Made by a program: the position numbers and the translations under genes. From NCBI GenBank assembly GCA_002365865.1, contig DFAQ01000044.1, positions 1 through 47,660 on the forward strand: a stretch of 47,660 nucleotides of DNA, in the 5' to 3' direction. Positions 24,738-31,842 of the stretch are shown one piece after another; position 1 is the first letter of the stretch; each line of letters begins with the position of its first letter. The notes under the pieces are model-generated. The model was not told the DNA's origin, searched no databases, and was given only the letters and a program-made list of their open reading frames with translations. The stretch comes from Pelotomaculum sp. UBA3102 (GTDB taxonomy: Bacteria > Bacillota > Desulfotomaculia > Desulfotomaculales > Pelotomaculaceae).

Positions 24738-25034
24738 ATGTCCGGACAAGAATCCCGGTTGGAAGTGGAAATTTTCGGTCAGTATTACACCTTAAAAGGG
24801 GACGTGGCACCGGAAGAAATCATGATGCTGGCCCGTTTTGTCAATGACAAGATGGAACAACTTGCTGCCCGCAATCCAAGATTAAACCGGACTCATATTG
24901 CCATTCTGGCAGCCTTAAATATCGCGGAAGAATTGAAAAAACTCCGGGAAGAGCATGACAGCCTGGTAAAGATGCTCGAAGAACCGGAAAAAAAGAAAAA
25001 CAAAAATACCAAAAATGACCAAAAAACCCCGTGA
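24738..25034 (+). CDS. zapA: Cell division protein ZapA
   Basis: This 98-residue protein has a small alpha/beta head (LEVEIFGQYYTLKGDVAPEEI) and a C-terminal coiled coil (about 45-85), followed by a Lys/Glu/Asn-rich tail. ZapA binds FtsZ filaments and stabilises the division ring. A gene in this position after pheT is standard in Clostridia. GGGGG lies about 6 bases before ATG. The stop codon is inside the terminator hairpin that follows. Confidence 0.92.
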   Translation: MSGQESRLEVEIFGQYYTLKGDVAPEEIMMLARFVNDKMEQLAARNPRLNRTHIAILAALNIAEELKKLREEHDSLVKMLEEPEKKKNKNTKNDQKTP

Positions 25035-25054
25035 AATTTTTTATGGGGTTTTTT
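25021..25054 (+). terminator. Intrinsic terminator overlapping the end of zapA
   Basis: AAAAAACCCC (25021-25030) pairs with GGGGTTTTTT (25045-25054). The last four codons and the stop of zapA form the left arm and loop. A symmetric A-run and T-run would let it work on both strands. Confidence 0.9.
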
Positions 25055-25094
25055 GCAAGGAAGGCATAAGTCCGATTTTCTACAAACATCTCAC

Positions 25095-25131
25095 TTGACA
25101 CCATGTCTTACTTATAATACAGTAAGACATG
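25095..25131 (+). promoter_or_regulatory. Promoter and operator of the toxin-antitoxin pair
   Basis: A perfect 10-base inverted repeat, CATGTCTTAC (25102-25111) and GTAAGACATG (25122-25131), lies between TTGACA (25095-25100) and the antitoxin start. With a 17-base spacer the -10 would be TACAGT (25118-25123); a nearer TATAAT at 25113-25118 leaves only 12 bases. A dimeric antitoxin bound to the repeat would cover the -10, the usual autoregulation of such pairs. Confidence 0.7.
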
Positions 25132-25145
25132 GGAGTGTGAAATAT

Positions 25146-25382
25146 ATGGATATAACTACGATTTCGCAAAAAGGTCAAATTGTAATACCGGCAAAACTTC
25201 GGAAAAAATATAATTTAAACCGGGGAGACAAATTAGTAATTAAATACAATAATGGGAAGTTAATTCTTGAACCCCTGCCTAAAAAGACTTTGCTCAACCT
25301 CAAAGGCAAATTGAAAGGTCCCAAAAGTTTAGTGCGAGAACTGGAGTATGAGCATCAAAAAGACTTTGAAAAAGAAAAATAA
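25146..25382 (+). CDS. AbrB/MazE/SpoVT-type antitoxin
   Basis: This 78-residue protein has an N-terminal swapped-hairpin DNA-binding domain with the signature ISQKGQIVIPAKLRKKYNL and GDKLVIKYNNGKLILEP (residues 6-45). The C-terminal tail (LVRELEYEHQKDFEKEK) would wrap the toxin. ATG 25146 has weak upstream GGGAGTG. The gene is clearly more AT-rich than zapA and polX on either side. It overlaps the PIN toxin gene, as is normal for VapBC-like modules. Confidence 0.88.
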   Translation: MDITTISQKGQIVIPAKLRKKYNLNRGDKLVIKYNNGKLILEPLPKKTLLNLKGKLKGPKSLVRELEYEHQKDFEKEK

Positions 25383-25782
25383 TTTGTTCATCCTGGATGC
25401 ATATGCCGTATTGGCTTTAATTGAGGAAGAGCATGGTTCAAATATTGTCGCTGAATTGTTAGCGCAAGAGCATAATCACTTTTTGATGAATGCGGTTAAT
25501 CTTGGAGAAGTATTCTACATCATAGCCAGGGAATACAGTATTGAACAGGCAGAAATAGTTGCAGATGAAATCATACATTCATCTAATATTGATATTATTT
25601 CCGCTGATTGGCACCAAACCAGAAAAGCAGCAGTTATAAAATCTAAAGGTGGTCTTTCATACGCGGACTGCTTCACCGTAGCCCTGGGTATCGAAAATAA
25701 CGCCCCCGTTATTACCGGCGACAAAGAAATAAGGCAGTTGGTTGAGAAAAACCCGGCGGTACAATTAATATGGCTCGGATAA
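25348..25782 (+). CDS. PIN-domain toxin, VapC-like ribonuclease
   Basis: This PIN nuclease of up to 144 residues has the four acidic positions: Asp in FILDAYAVLAL, Glu in NLGEVFYII, Asp in LSYADCFTVALG and Asp in ITGDKEI. Toxins of this family cut tRNA or rRNA and are held inactive by the partner antitoxin. Two starts are possible: ATG 25348, inside the antitoxin gene with GGAG almost adjoining, and TTG 25384 just after the antitoxin stop, which gives a typical PIN N-terminus. Low GC and a position between conserved housekeeping genes suggest horizontal insertion. Confidence 0.85.
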   Translation: MSIKKTLKKKNNLFILDAYAVLALIEEEHGSNIVAELLAQEHNHFLMNAVNLGEVFYIIAREYSIEQAEIVADEIIHSSNIDIISADWHQTRKAAVIKSKGGLSYADCFTVALGIENNAPVITGDKEIRQLVEKNPAVQLIWLG

Positions 25783-25808
25783 CTGAAGAGAAAAGCATTT
25801 ACTTTGGG

Positions 25809-25830
25809 CCGGTCATTGATCGGTCTTTTT
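25809..25830 (+). terminator. Terminator after the toxin-antitoxin pair
   Basis: CCGGTC (25809-25814) and GATCGG (25818-25823) form a six-base stem with one G-T pair and a three-base loop, followed by TCTTTTTC. It isolates the module from the polX gene downstream. Confidence 0.65.
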
Positions 25831-25896
25831 CGATCGCTGCGGGTTACGCTTTTTTCTTTCGGGAAAATATATAAGGAAAGACGGGAGTTGTTACGC

Positions 25897-27591
25897 GTGC
25901 GCAATATTGAAGTGGCCCGGATATTTTACGAACTGGCCGATTTGCTTGAGTTTAAAGGCGAAGCAATTTTTAAAATCCGGGCCTACAGAAATGCAGCCAG
26001 AATTCTGGCTGGTCTGGACCGGCCGGTGGAGACGGTCCGGCAAGAAGGTGCTTTGACAAAGATACCCGGTATTGGCAGGAACATTGCTGCCAAGATTAAT
26101 GAAATTTTACTTACCGGGAGTTTAAAGAAACATGAGGACCTGCTGCGGGAAATTCCGCCGGGGCTTTTAGAAATCATGTCCCTGCCGGGGATCGGCCCGA
26201 AGAGGGCCGGTATGATTCATAAGGAGCTGGGCATAACGAGCCTGGAAGAACTGGCCGGTGCCGCACGTAACGGTCAGGTCCGGCATTTGCCGGGTATGGG
26301 CGCCAAGACTGAAAACGACATCATCAGGAATATTAAAATGCGGCAAGACAGTGGTGCGAGTATCCTGCTGGGTACGGCCAGGGAACTGGCTGAAGAATTC
26401 AGCGGTTATTTAAAGTTGCTTCCCGGGGTCGTGCGGGTCGAGGCCGGAGGCGGCCTGCGCCGCCGGCAGGAAACCGTAACGGGCATAGAACTGGTTGTTG
26501 CCGCGGCGGACCCGGGTCCGGTCATGGAAGCGGCTGCGGGTCATCCCGCGGTTAAAGAAACTATAAAGGAGTGCTCGGACCGGGTCGTATTTGATACTAA
26601 ATGGGGCGTGGCGGTGCATGTGGAAGTAGTGCCGGAAAAATCTTTTGTCGCGGCCTGGTTCCGGAACACCGGCAGCCGTGCTCATTACAACCGGATCTGT
26701 CATTTAATGTCTGAGCGGGGAATAACCTTTGATCCTGCGGTGCCCGGCTCATTCGGGGAGGAAAGAAATATCTACGCGGCCCTGGGCATGCAGTTCATTC
26801 CCCCCGAACTACGGGAGGACCGGGGCGAGGTGGATGCGGCTCTAGAGGGCAGAATTCCCGGTTTGGTAGAGTTAAAGGATATCAAGGGTGACTTGCACCT
26901 GCATACCGGCTGGAGCGACGGTCTCAATTCAATGGAGCAGGTCGTTGCCAGGGCCAGGGAAAAAGGTTACCGGTACGTGGCAGTGACGGACCACTCCCGG
27001 TCCTTGAAAATTGCCGGGGGGCTTTCTCTGGACAGGCTCAGAGAACAACACCGGAAAATCCGGTCTTTAAATGAGGGCCTTGAGGATTTTTATATTTTAA
27101 CCGGTATTGAGGTCGACATTCTGCCGAAGGGAGATTTGGATTGCCCCGACGAGATTTTAAAGGAAACCGACCTGGTGATCGCGTCGGTGCACAGTGCGTT
27201 TAAACAAGACCGGGAGACCATGACCGCCAGGATCTTGTCGGCAATAGAAAATAAAAATGTACACATCATCGGTCACCTGACCGGGCGCTTGATTAACCAC
27301 AGGAAAGGATACGCCCTGGATGTGGAGAGAGTGTTGGATGCTGCTGCGAGCTGTGGTACTATATTAGAGATAAACTCTTCCCCGGACCGCCTGGACTTGA
27401 ATGAGCTTAACGCCCGCCGGGCCAAAGAAAAGGGAATCAAGTTCTCTGTCAGCACCGATGCCCACAGCTTGAAAGGCATGGATGATTTGATTTACGGAGT
27501 GTCCGTTGCCCGCAGGGCCTGGCTTTCACCGGGCGATGTGGTTAATACCATGTCCGCCGGAGAGTTGCTTCGTTTCTTAGGGAAGAAGTAA
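25897..27591 (+). CDS. polX: PolX-like protein with degenerate polymerase site and intact PHP nuclease
   Basis: This 564-residue protein has PolX architecture: an N-terminal 8-kDa helix-hairpin-helix domain (about 1-95, IPGIGRNIAAKINEIL, MSLPGIGPKRA), a palm/thumb region (about 140-315) and a C-terminal PHP domain (about 330-564). PHP metal ligands are present: DLHLHTGWSD, VTDHSRS, GIEVDI, ASVHS, IGHLTG, STDAHS. In the palm, family members have RR-x-x-E-T-x-x-D-x-D and a later Asp. Here the positions read Gly196, Glu198 and His241, so the nucleotidyl-transfer metal site looks lost. I infer a DNA-binding PHP nuclease without polymerase activity. GTG 25897 has GGGAG 9 bases upstream. Confidence 0.88.
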   Translation: MRNIEVARIFYELADLLEFKGEAIFKIRAYRNAARILAGLDRPVETVRQEGALTKIPGIGRNIAAKINEILLTGSLKKHEDLLREIPPGLLEIMSLPGIGPKRAGMIHKELGITSLEELAGAARNGQVRHLPGMGAKTENDIIRNIKMRQDSGASILLGTARELAEEFSGYLKLLPGVVRVEAGGGLRRRQETVTGIELVVAAADPGPVMEAAAGHPAVKETIKECSDRVVFDTKWGVAVHVEVVPEKSFVAAWFRNTGSRAHYNRICHLMSERGITFDPAVPGSFGEERNIYAALGMQFIPPELREDRGEVDAALEGRIPGLVELKDIKGDLHLHTGWSDGLNSMEQVVARAREKGYRYVAVTDHSRSLKIAGGLSLDRLREQHRKIRSLNEGLEDFYILTGIEVDILPKGDLDCPDEILKETDLVIASVHSAFKQDRETMTARILSAIENKNVHIIGHLTGRLINHRKGYALDVERVLDAAASCGTILEINSSPDRLDLNELNARRAKEKGIKFSVSTDAHSLKGMDDLIYGVSVARRAWLSPGDVVNTMSAGELLRFLGKK

Positions 27592-27598
27592 CGTCAAA

Positions 27599-27642
27599 CA
27601 TGCCGGTGCCTGGGAAACAGGAAGTTTGGTTCCCATGGCGTG
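27599..27642. repeat. Imperfect palindrome between polX and the glycosylase gene
   Basis: Outer CATGCC (27599-27604) pairs with GGCGTG (27637-27642) with one G-T pair, and inner TGGGAA (27611-27616) pairs with TTCCCA (27630-27635). It has no T-run and ends just before the next ribosome binding site, so it is more likely a small dispersed hairpin than a terminator. Confidence 0.45.
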
Positions 27643-27658
27643 GAAAGGAGAATAGCTT

Positions 27659-28258
27659 ATTAGTAAAGCAGCAGTAACCGGCGCGGCGGTGATCCTGCCC
27701 CGTTCTTTTTACGAAAGGGATACCGTTACCGTTGCCCGGGAACTTTTAGGGCAAGTTCTGGTGCATGATGCTTCGCGGGGATTTGCCGCCGGCCGGATTG
27801 TGGAGACGGAGGCTTATGTCCAGGGGGACCCGGCCTGCCACGCTTCCCGCGGGATGACGCCGCGCAACCGGGTTATGTTCGGACCACCCGGTCATGCCTA
27901 CGTTTATTTTATCTACGGCAAGTATTATTGCTTTAACGCGGTTTCCGCACCGGAAGGAGTGGGCGAAGCGGTATTGATCCGGGCACTGGAGCCGCTGGCG
28001 GGGCTTGACTTAATGCGGGCCAGGCGCGGGCGCGAAAAGTTGCCTGAACTCTGCGGCGGTCCTGCCAGGCTGGTACAGGCCTTGGGAATTACCCGCAGTC
28101 ATAACGGTGCCGATCTTACTGCCGGGCCGCTGTATATCTGCCGGGGGCCGGTAGTGCGGGAGGAAACAGTCACTGCCGCCAGGATTGGAATCAAACAGGG
28201 AGCGGAATTGCCGCTGCGTTTCTACCTGAAAGGAAGCCGCTTCGTATCGGCGAAGTAA
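27659..28258 (+). CDS. mpg: 3-methyladenine DNA glycosylase, AAG/MPG family
   Basis: The protein matches the alkyladenine glycosylase fold: [37 protein letters not shown] with the catalytic Glu and intercalating region, [19 protein letters not shown], and [14 protein letters not shown]. It removes alkylated purines and hypoxanthine in base excision repair. The first conventional start is GTG 27689 without a ribosome binding site. In the same frame, ATT 27659 has AAAGGAG (27644-27650) 8 bases upstream and gives [10 protein letters not shown] before the conserved LPRSFY. I favour the AUU start, giving about 199 residues; with GTG it is 189. It sits with polX and mutS2 in a repair-rich group. 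Confidence 0.9.
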   Translation: MSKAAVTGAAVILPRSFYERDTVTVARELLGQVLVHDASRGFAAGRIVETEAYVQGDPACHASRGMTPRNRVMFGPPGHAYVYFIYGKYYCFNAVSAPEGVGEAVLIRALEPLAGLDLMRARRGREKLPELCGGPARLVQALGITRSHNGADLTAGPLYICRGPVVREETVTAARIGIKQGAELPLRFYLKGSRFVSAK

Positions 28259-28300
28259 AATAACCCTATTACGTTTCACCGGGACAAGGAGGAAAAAATT

Positions 28301-29257
28301 TTGAAAATAAAAGAAATCTACCAACTGGCGATTGAAAAGGGCATAGAAAAAGACCCGCGGTCCAAAGAAGCGGTGCAGAAAATCCTGGAAAAACAAAAGC
28401 AGCAGTTTGAAGAATTGAAGGAGGACGAAAAAAAAGCTTTTGACCCGGACCGGTTGTTCAATCCTTACAGCGACACCAGAATTCTTTACGGTGATCCGGA
28501 CCGGGAAGTCACCAAAATTCTGGCCGGTATCGATATGGAAACTGGCGAATTACTCCTGGCTGACCGGCTTCGCGATCGGGGTACGCCCGTTGATCTGGTT
28601 TTGGCCCACCACCCCGAGGGAAAGGCTATTGCGGCGCTCTACCGGGTTATGAAGCTGCAGGAAGACGTGTTGGCCGGGTTCGGGGTGCCCATAAACGTTG
28701 CCGAGGGAATCATGACTTCCCGGATCAGCGAGGTAAAGCGGGGGTTGATGCCTTTAAACCACAACCGCGCGGTGGATGCGGCCCGAATTCTGGATCTTCC
28801 CCTGATGTGCGTGCATACCCCGGCGGACAACCACGTCAATACCTTGCTCCAGAAACTGTTTGATGAAAAACGGCCGGAAGTCCTGGGGGACGTAGTAAAG
28901 CTTTTAAAAGAAATTCCTGAGTACGCCGAGGCCGAAAAGTATAACGCGGGGCCGGAAATCATCGTGGGCGGTAAGGAAAGGCGGGCCGGCAAAATCATGG
29001 TGGATATGACCGGCGGCACTGGCGGTTCCGAAGATGCTTACGCTAAGTTGGCCGTGGCCGGGGTAGGGACCCTGGTGGTAATGCACATTGGGGAGAAGCA
29101 CCGCAAGGAGGCTGAAAAAAATCACGTCAATGTGGTGGTTGCCGGCCATATGGCCAGCGACTCTCTGGGTATGAACCTTTTCCTTGACGAACTGGTACGG
29201 CGGGGGGTTGAAGTCCTCCCGTGCGCCGGCTTGTTGAGGCACGAGCGGAGGGAGTAA
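28301..29257 (+). CDS. NIF3-like (NGG1p-interacting factor 3 / DUF34) metal-binding protein
   Basis: This 318-residue protein has an N-terminal charged helical region (about 1-50) and NIF3-type metal-site motifs: LVLAHHPEGKAIA near 100, CVHTPADNHVNTLL near 170, and a late VVAGHMASDSLGMNL near 285. A Gly-rich DMTGGTGGSEDAYAKLA region lies between. NIF3 proteins form ring-shaped hexamers with a dinuclear metal centre; the reaction is not settled. TTG 28301 has AAGGAGG 8 bases upstream. It is followed at once by the U32 peptidase gene, probably in one operon with the glycosylase gene. Confidence 0.8.
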   Translation: MKIKEIYQLAIEKGIEKDPRSKEAVQKILEKQKQQFEELKEDEKKAFDPDRLFNPYSDTRILYGDPDREVTKILAGIDMETGELLLADRLRDRGTPVDLVLAHHPEGKAIAALYRVMKLQEDVLAGFGVPINVAEGIMTSRISEVKRGLMPLNHNRAVDAARILDLPLMCVHTPADNHVNTLLQKLFDEKRPEVLGDVVKLLKEIPEYAEAEKYNAGPEIIVGGKERRAGKIMVDMTGGTGGSEDAYAKLAVAGVGTLVVMHIGEKHRKEAEKNHVNVVVAGHMASDSLGMNLFLDELVRRGVEVLPCAGLLRHERRE

Positions 29258-29263
29258 CTGTTG

Positions 29264-31810
29264 ATGCCCGGAAAACCGGAACTTCTGGCTCCGGCCGGTA
29301 ATTGGGAATCCCTGGTGGCGGCGGTTGAAAACGGCGCCGATGCGGTTTACCTGGGGGGCAGGCTGTTCAACGCCAGGCAGTCGGCCGGAAACTTTACCAG
29401 GGAAGAACTGGCCCGGGCGGTGGAATTTGCCCATGTCCGGGGAGTAAAAGTATACGTTACGGTTAATACGCTTCTGGATGAACTAGAATTGGATGAGGCC
29501 GCCGGTTTTTTGCTTTTTCTTCAGCAAAGCGGGGCCGACGCTGCTATTGTGCAGGATTTGGGCCTGGCCGGGCTGGCAAGGCAGGTGGTTCCGGAGCTGC
29601 CTTTGCACGCCAGTACCCAGATGACCGTGCACAATCTGCCTTCAGCGCTTGTTTTAAAGGAAGCCGGTATAGAAAGAGTAATTGCGGCGCGGGAGCTTTC
29701 TCTGGCTGCGTTAAAAGCAATGGTGCGGCGCGGCGGGATAAAAGTTGAGGTTTTTGTCCACGGTGCCCTGTGCGTGTGTTATTCCGGTCAGTGCCTGATG
29801 TCCAGCTTGATCGGCGGCCGGAGCGGCAACCGGGGGCGCTGCGCCCAGCCGTGTCGTCTCAATTATGAGCTTGTAGACCGGCGCGGCCGCTCCCTGGTCG
29901 ACCCGGAAAAGACCGGGAAGTACCTGCTTTCTCCCAAAGACCTGAATTTGAGCGAACACCTGCCGGATTTGATCGCTGCCGGGATTGTTTCGTTTAAAAT
30001 CGAGGGGCGGATGAAGCGGCCGGAGTATGTAGCTACAGTGGTACGGGTGTACCGGGAACTCCTGGACCGGGCCGCGGCGGGAGAAGAATTTTTTGTCCGG
30101 CCGGAGGAAGCCCGCGACCTGGCCCAGATTTTTAACCGGGACTTTACGACCGGCTATTTTTACGGCCGGCCGGGCCGGGACCTGATGAGTTACAAGCGCC
30201 CGAACCACCGTGGAGTACGCTTGGGCCGGGTAAAAAGTTTTGACCGGAAGAGCCGCCTGGCGGGGATATTATTGGAAGAACCTTTGCGGATGGGAGATGA
30301 AATTGAAGCGTGGGTCACCGAGGGCGGCCGGGCAGCCGGGGAAGTACGCCGGATACTGTGGGGCGGCAGTGTGGTAGAACGGGCGCCGGCCGGCTCCGTG
30401 GTGCGGGTGGAAATACCCGGGCGGGTTTCGCCTGGTGACAGGGTGTTTAAGGTATACGACGCCGACCTGGTGGAGCGGGCCAGGGCCAGTTTTACCTCAC
30501 CGAGGGAACAGAAAAAAATACCGGTCGTTTTCAAGGTGTCCGCAAGGCCGGGTGAACCGCTGCGGCTCACAGTCCAGGATCCGGACGGGTTTACCGGCGC
30601 GGCCGAAACGGCTGTGCCGGCCCGGGCCGCTTTAAGAACTCCTCTTACCCGGGATTACCTGGAAAAGCAGCTGAACCGGCTGGGGAACACCCCTTATTTG
30701 CTGGCTGATTTGGAGTGTGACCTGGCTGGGGAAATAATGGTGCCGGTAAGTGAGATAAACGAGGCCAGGCGTACGGCCCTGGAAAGATTATCCATGCGCC
30801 GGGCGGCTGCATTGAAACCACCTCCGGTGCCGTTGGATGTCTTTAGACGGAGACTGGACCGGGTTTTTGCCGAAAGCAGTCCGGAAAAAACCGGTACGCG
30901 GTTTTCCGCCGGACCGGGGCTGGCGGTTGCGGTAACCGGCCCGGCATCCCTGGAGGCGGCTGTCCGGGCCGGGTGCAGTGAGGTTTACTTCGGGGGTGAA
31001 TCCTACCGCTCCGGGGAGCCCGTGACCCTGAAAGACATTTATACTGCGGCTGAAACCTGCGCCCGGGCCGGTGTACGTTTCATTCTGTCCTCGCCCCGGA
31101 TCCAGCAGGACGGGGAACTGGACAACTACTGCCGTTTGTTGGAAAAAACCGCTTCCCTGCCTGTGGACGGAGTGCTGGCCGGGAACCTCGGTTTGATCAA
31201 AAAAGCCGGGGAAATTACCGGCAAGCCGGTTTACGCGGATTTTTCGCTGAACGTGTTTAATCACCGGACCGCCCTTTTTCTAAAAAAAGCCGGGGTAAGC
31301 CGGGTCACCCTGTCCCCGGAATTGACTTTGCATCAGATCAGAAAACTGGTTCCGCTCCTGCCCGTGCCGGCTGAAGTAATTATCCACGGGGCAATGCCCC
31401 TGATGGTATCGGAACATTGTATTCCGGGGGCCCTGCTGGGCGACGGCAGGCCGCACGGTGACTGCCGCGGGCCTTGCCGGGACCGGCATTATGGTCTCAG
31501 GGACCGCAAGGGAGTAGTTTTTCCGCTGGAGATGGACCGGGCCTGTCGCATGCATATCTTTAACTCCCGTGACCTGTGTATGCTGGAGCATACCGGAGAC
31601 CTGGTGGGGGCCGGCCCGGCCGCCCTGCGCATTGAGGCCAGGCGGGAAGGGGCGGGTTACGTGCGGGATGTGGTGCGGGCTTACCGCCGGGTAATGGCCT
31701 CATTGCCGGAAGCCCTTGCCGGGGATGAACTGGCGGGACTGAAGAAGTCCCTGGCCGGGTACAGCCCCGCCGGGTTTACCAGGGGACACTACTACCGGGG
31801 AGTATTATAG
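29264..31810 (+). CDS. U32 family peptidase / RlhA-like tRNA-rRNA modification protein
   Basis: This 849-residue protein begins with the U32 signature ELLAPAGNWESLVAAVENGADAVYLGG and continues with HASTQMTVHN, VFVHGALCVCYSGQCLMSS and GNRGRCAQPCR, the Cys set typical of U32 iron-sulfur proteins that hydroxylate tRNA or 23S rRNA. The middle (about 380-500) resembles the extra C-terminal domain of RlhA-type members. The final third (about 540-840) repeats a U32-like barrel (AVTGPASLEAAVRAGCSEVYFGG, with Cys-containing SEHCIPGALLG and GDCRGPCRDRHYGL), so the protein is a tandem U32. ATG 29264 follows GGAGGGAG by about 11 bases and the NIF3 gene stop by 6 bases. Confidence 0.85.
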   Translation: MPGKPELLAPAGNWESLVAAVENGADAVYLGGRLFNARQSAGNFTREELARAVEFAHVRGVKVYVTVNTLLDELELDEAAGFLLFLQQSGADAAIVQDLGLAGLARQVVPELPLHASTQMTVHNLPSALVLKEAGIERVIAARELSLAALKAMVRRGGIKVEVFVHGALCVCYSGQCLMSSLIGGRSGNRGRCAQPCRLNYELVDRRGRSLVDPEKTGKYLLSPKDLNLSEHLPDLIAAGIVSFKIEGRMKRPEYVATVVRVYRELLDRAAAGEEFFVRPEEARDLAQIFNRDFTTGYFYGRPGRDLMSYKRPNHRGVRLGRVKSFDRKSRLAGILLEEPLRMGDEIEAWVTEGGRAAGEVRRILWGGSVVERAPAGSVVRVEIPGRVSPGDRVFKVYDADLVERARASFTSPREQKKIPVVFKVSARPGEPLRLTVQDPDGFTGAAETAVPARAALRTPLTRDYLEKQLNRLGNTPYLLADLECDLAGEIMVPVSEINEARRTALERLSMRRAAALKPPPVPLDVFRRRLDRVFAESSPEKTGTRFSAGPGLAVAVTGPASLEAAVRAGCSEVYFGGESYRSGEPVTLKDIYTAAETCARAGVRFILSSPRIQQDGELDNYCRLLEKTASLPVDGVLAGNLGLIKKAGEITGKPVYADFSLNVFNHRTALFLKKAGVSRVTLSPELTLHQIRKLVPLLPVPAEVIIHGAMPLMVSEHCIPGALLGDGRPHGDCRGPCRDRHYGLRDRKGVVFPLEMDRACRMHIFNSRDLCMLEHTGDLVGAGPAALRIEARREGAGYVRDVVRAYRRVMASLPEALAGDELAGLKKSLAGYSPAGFTRGHYYRGVL

Positions 31811-31842
31811 TAAATTTGATTTAATACCGGAAGGTAAGAAGC

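Noticed and set aside
25095..25118. TTGACA with TATAAT 12 bases downstream as the antitoxin promoter
   Set aside because: A 12-base spacer is too short for sigma-A; TACAGT at 25118-25123 gives the correct 17 bases.
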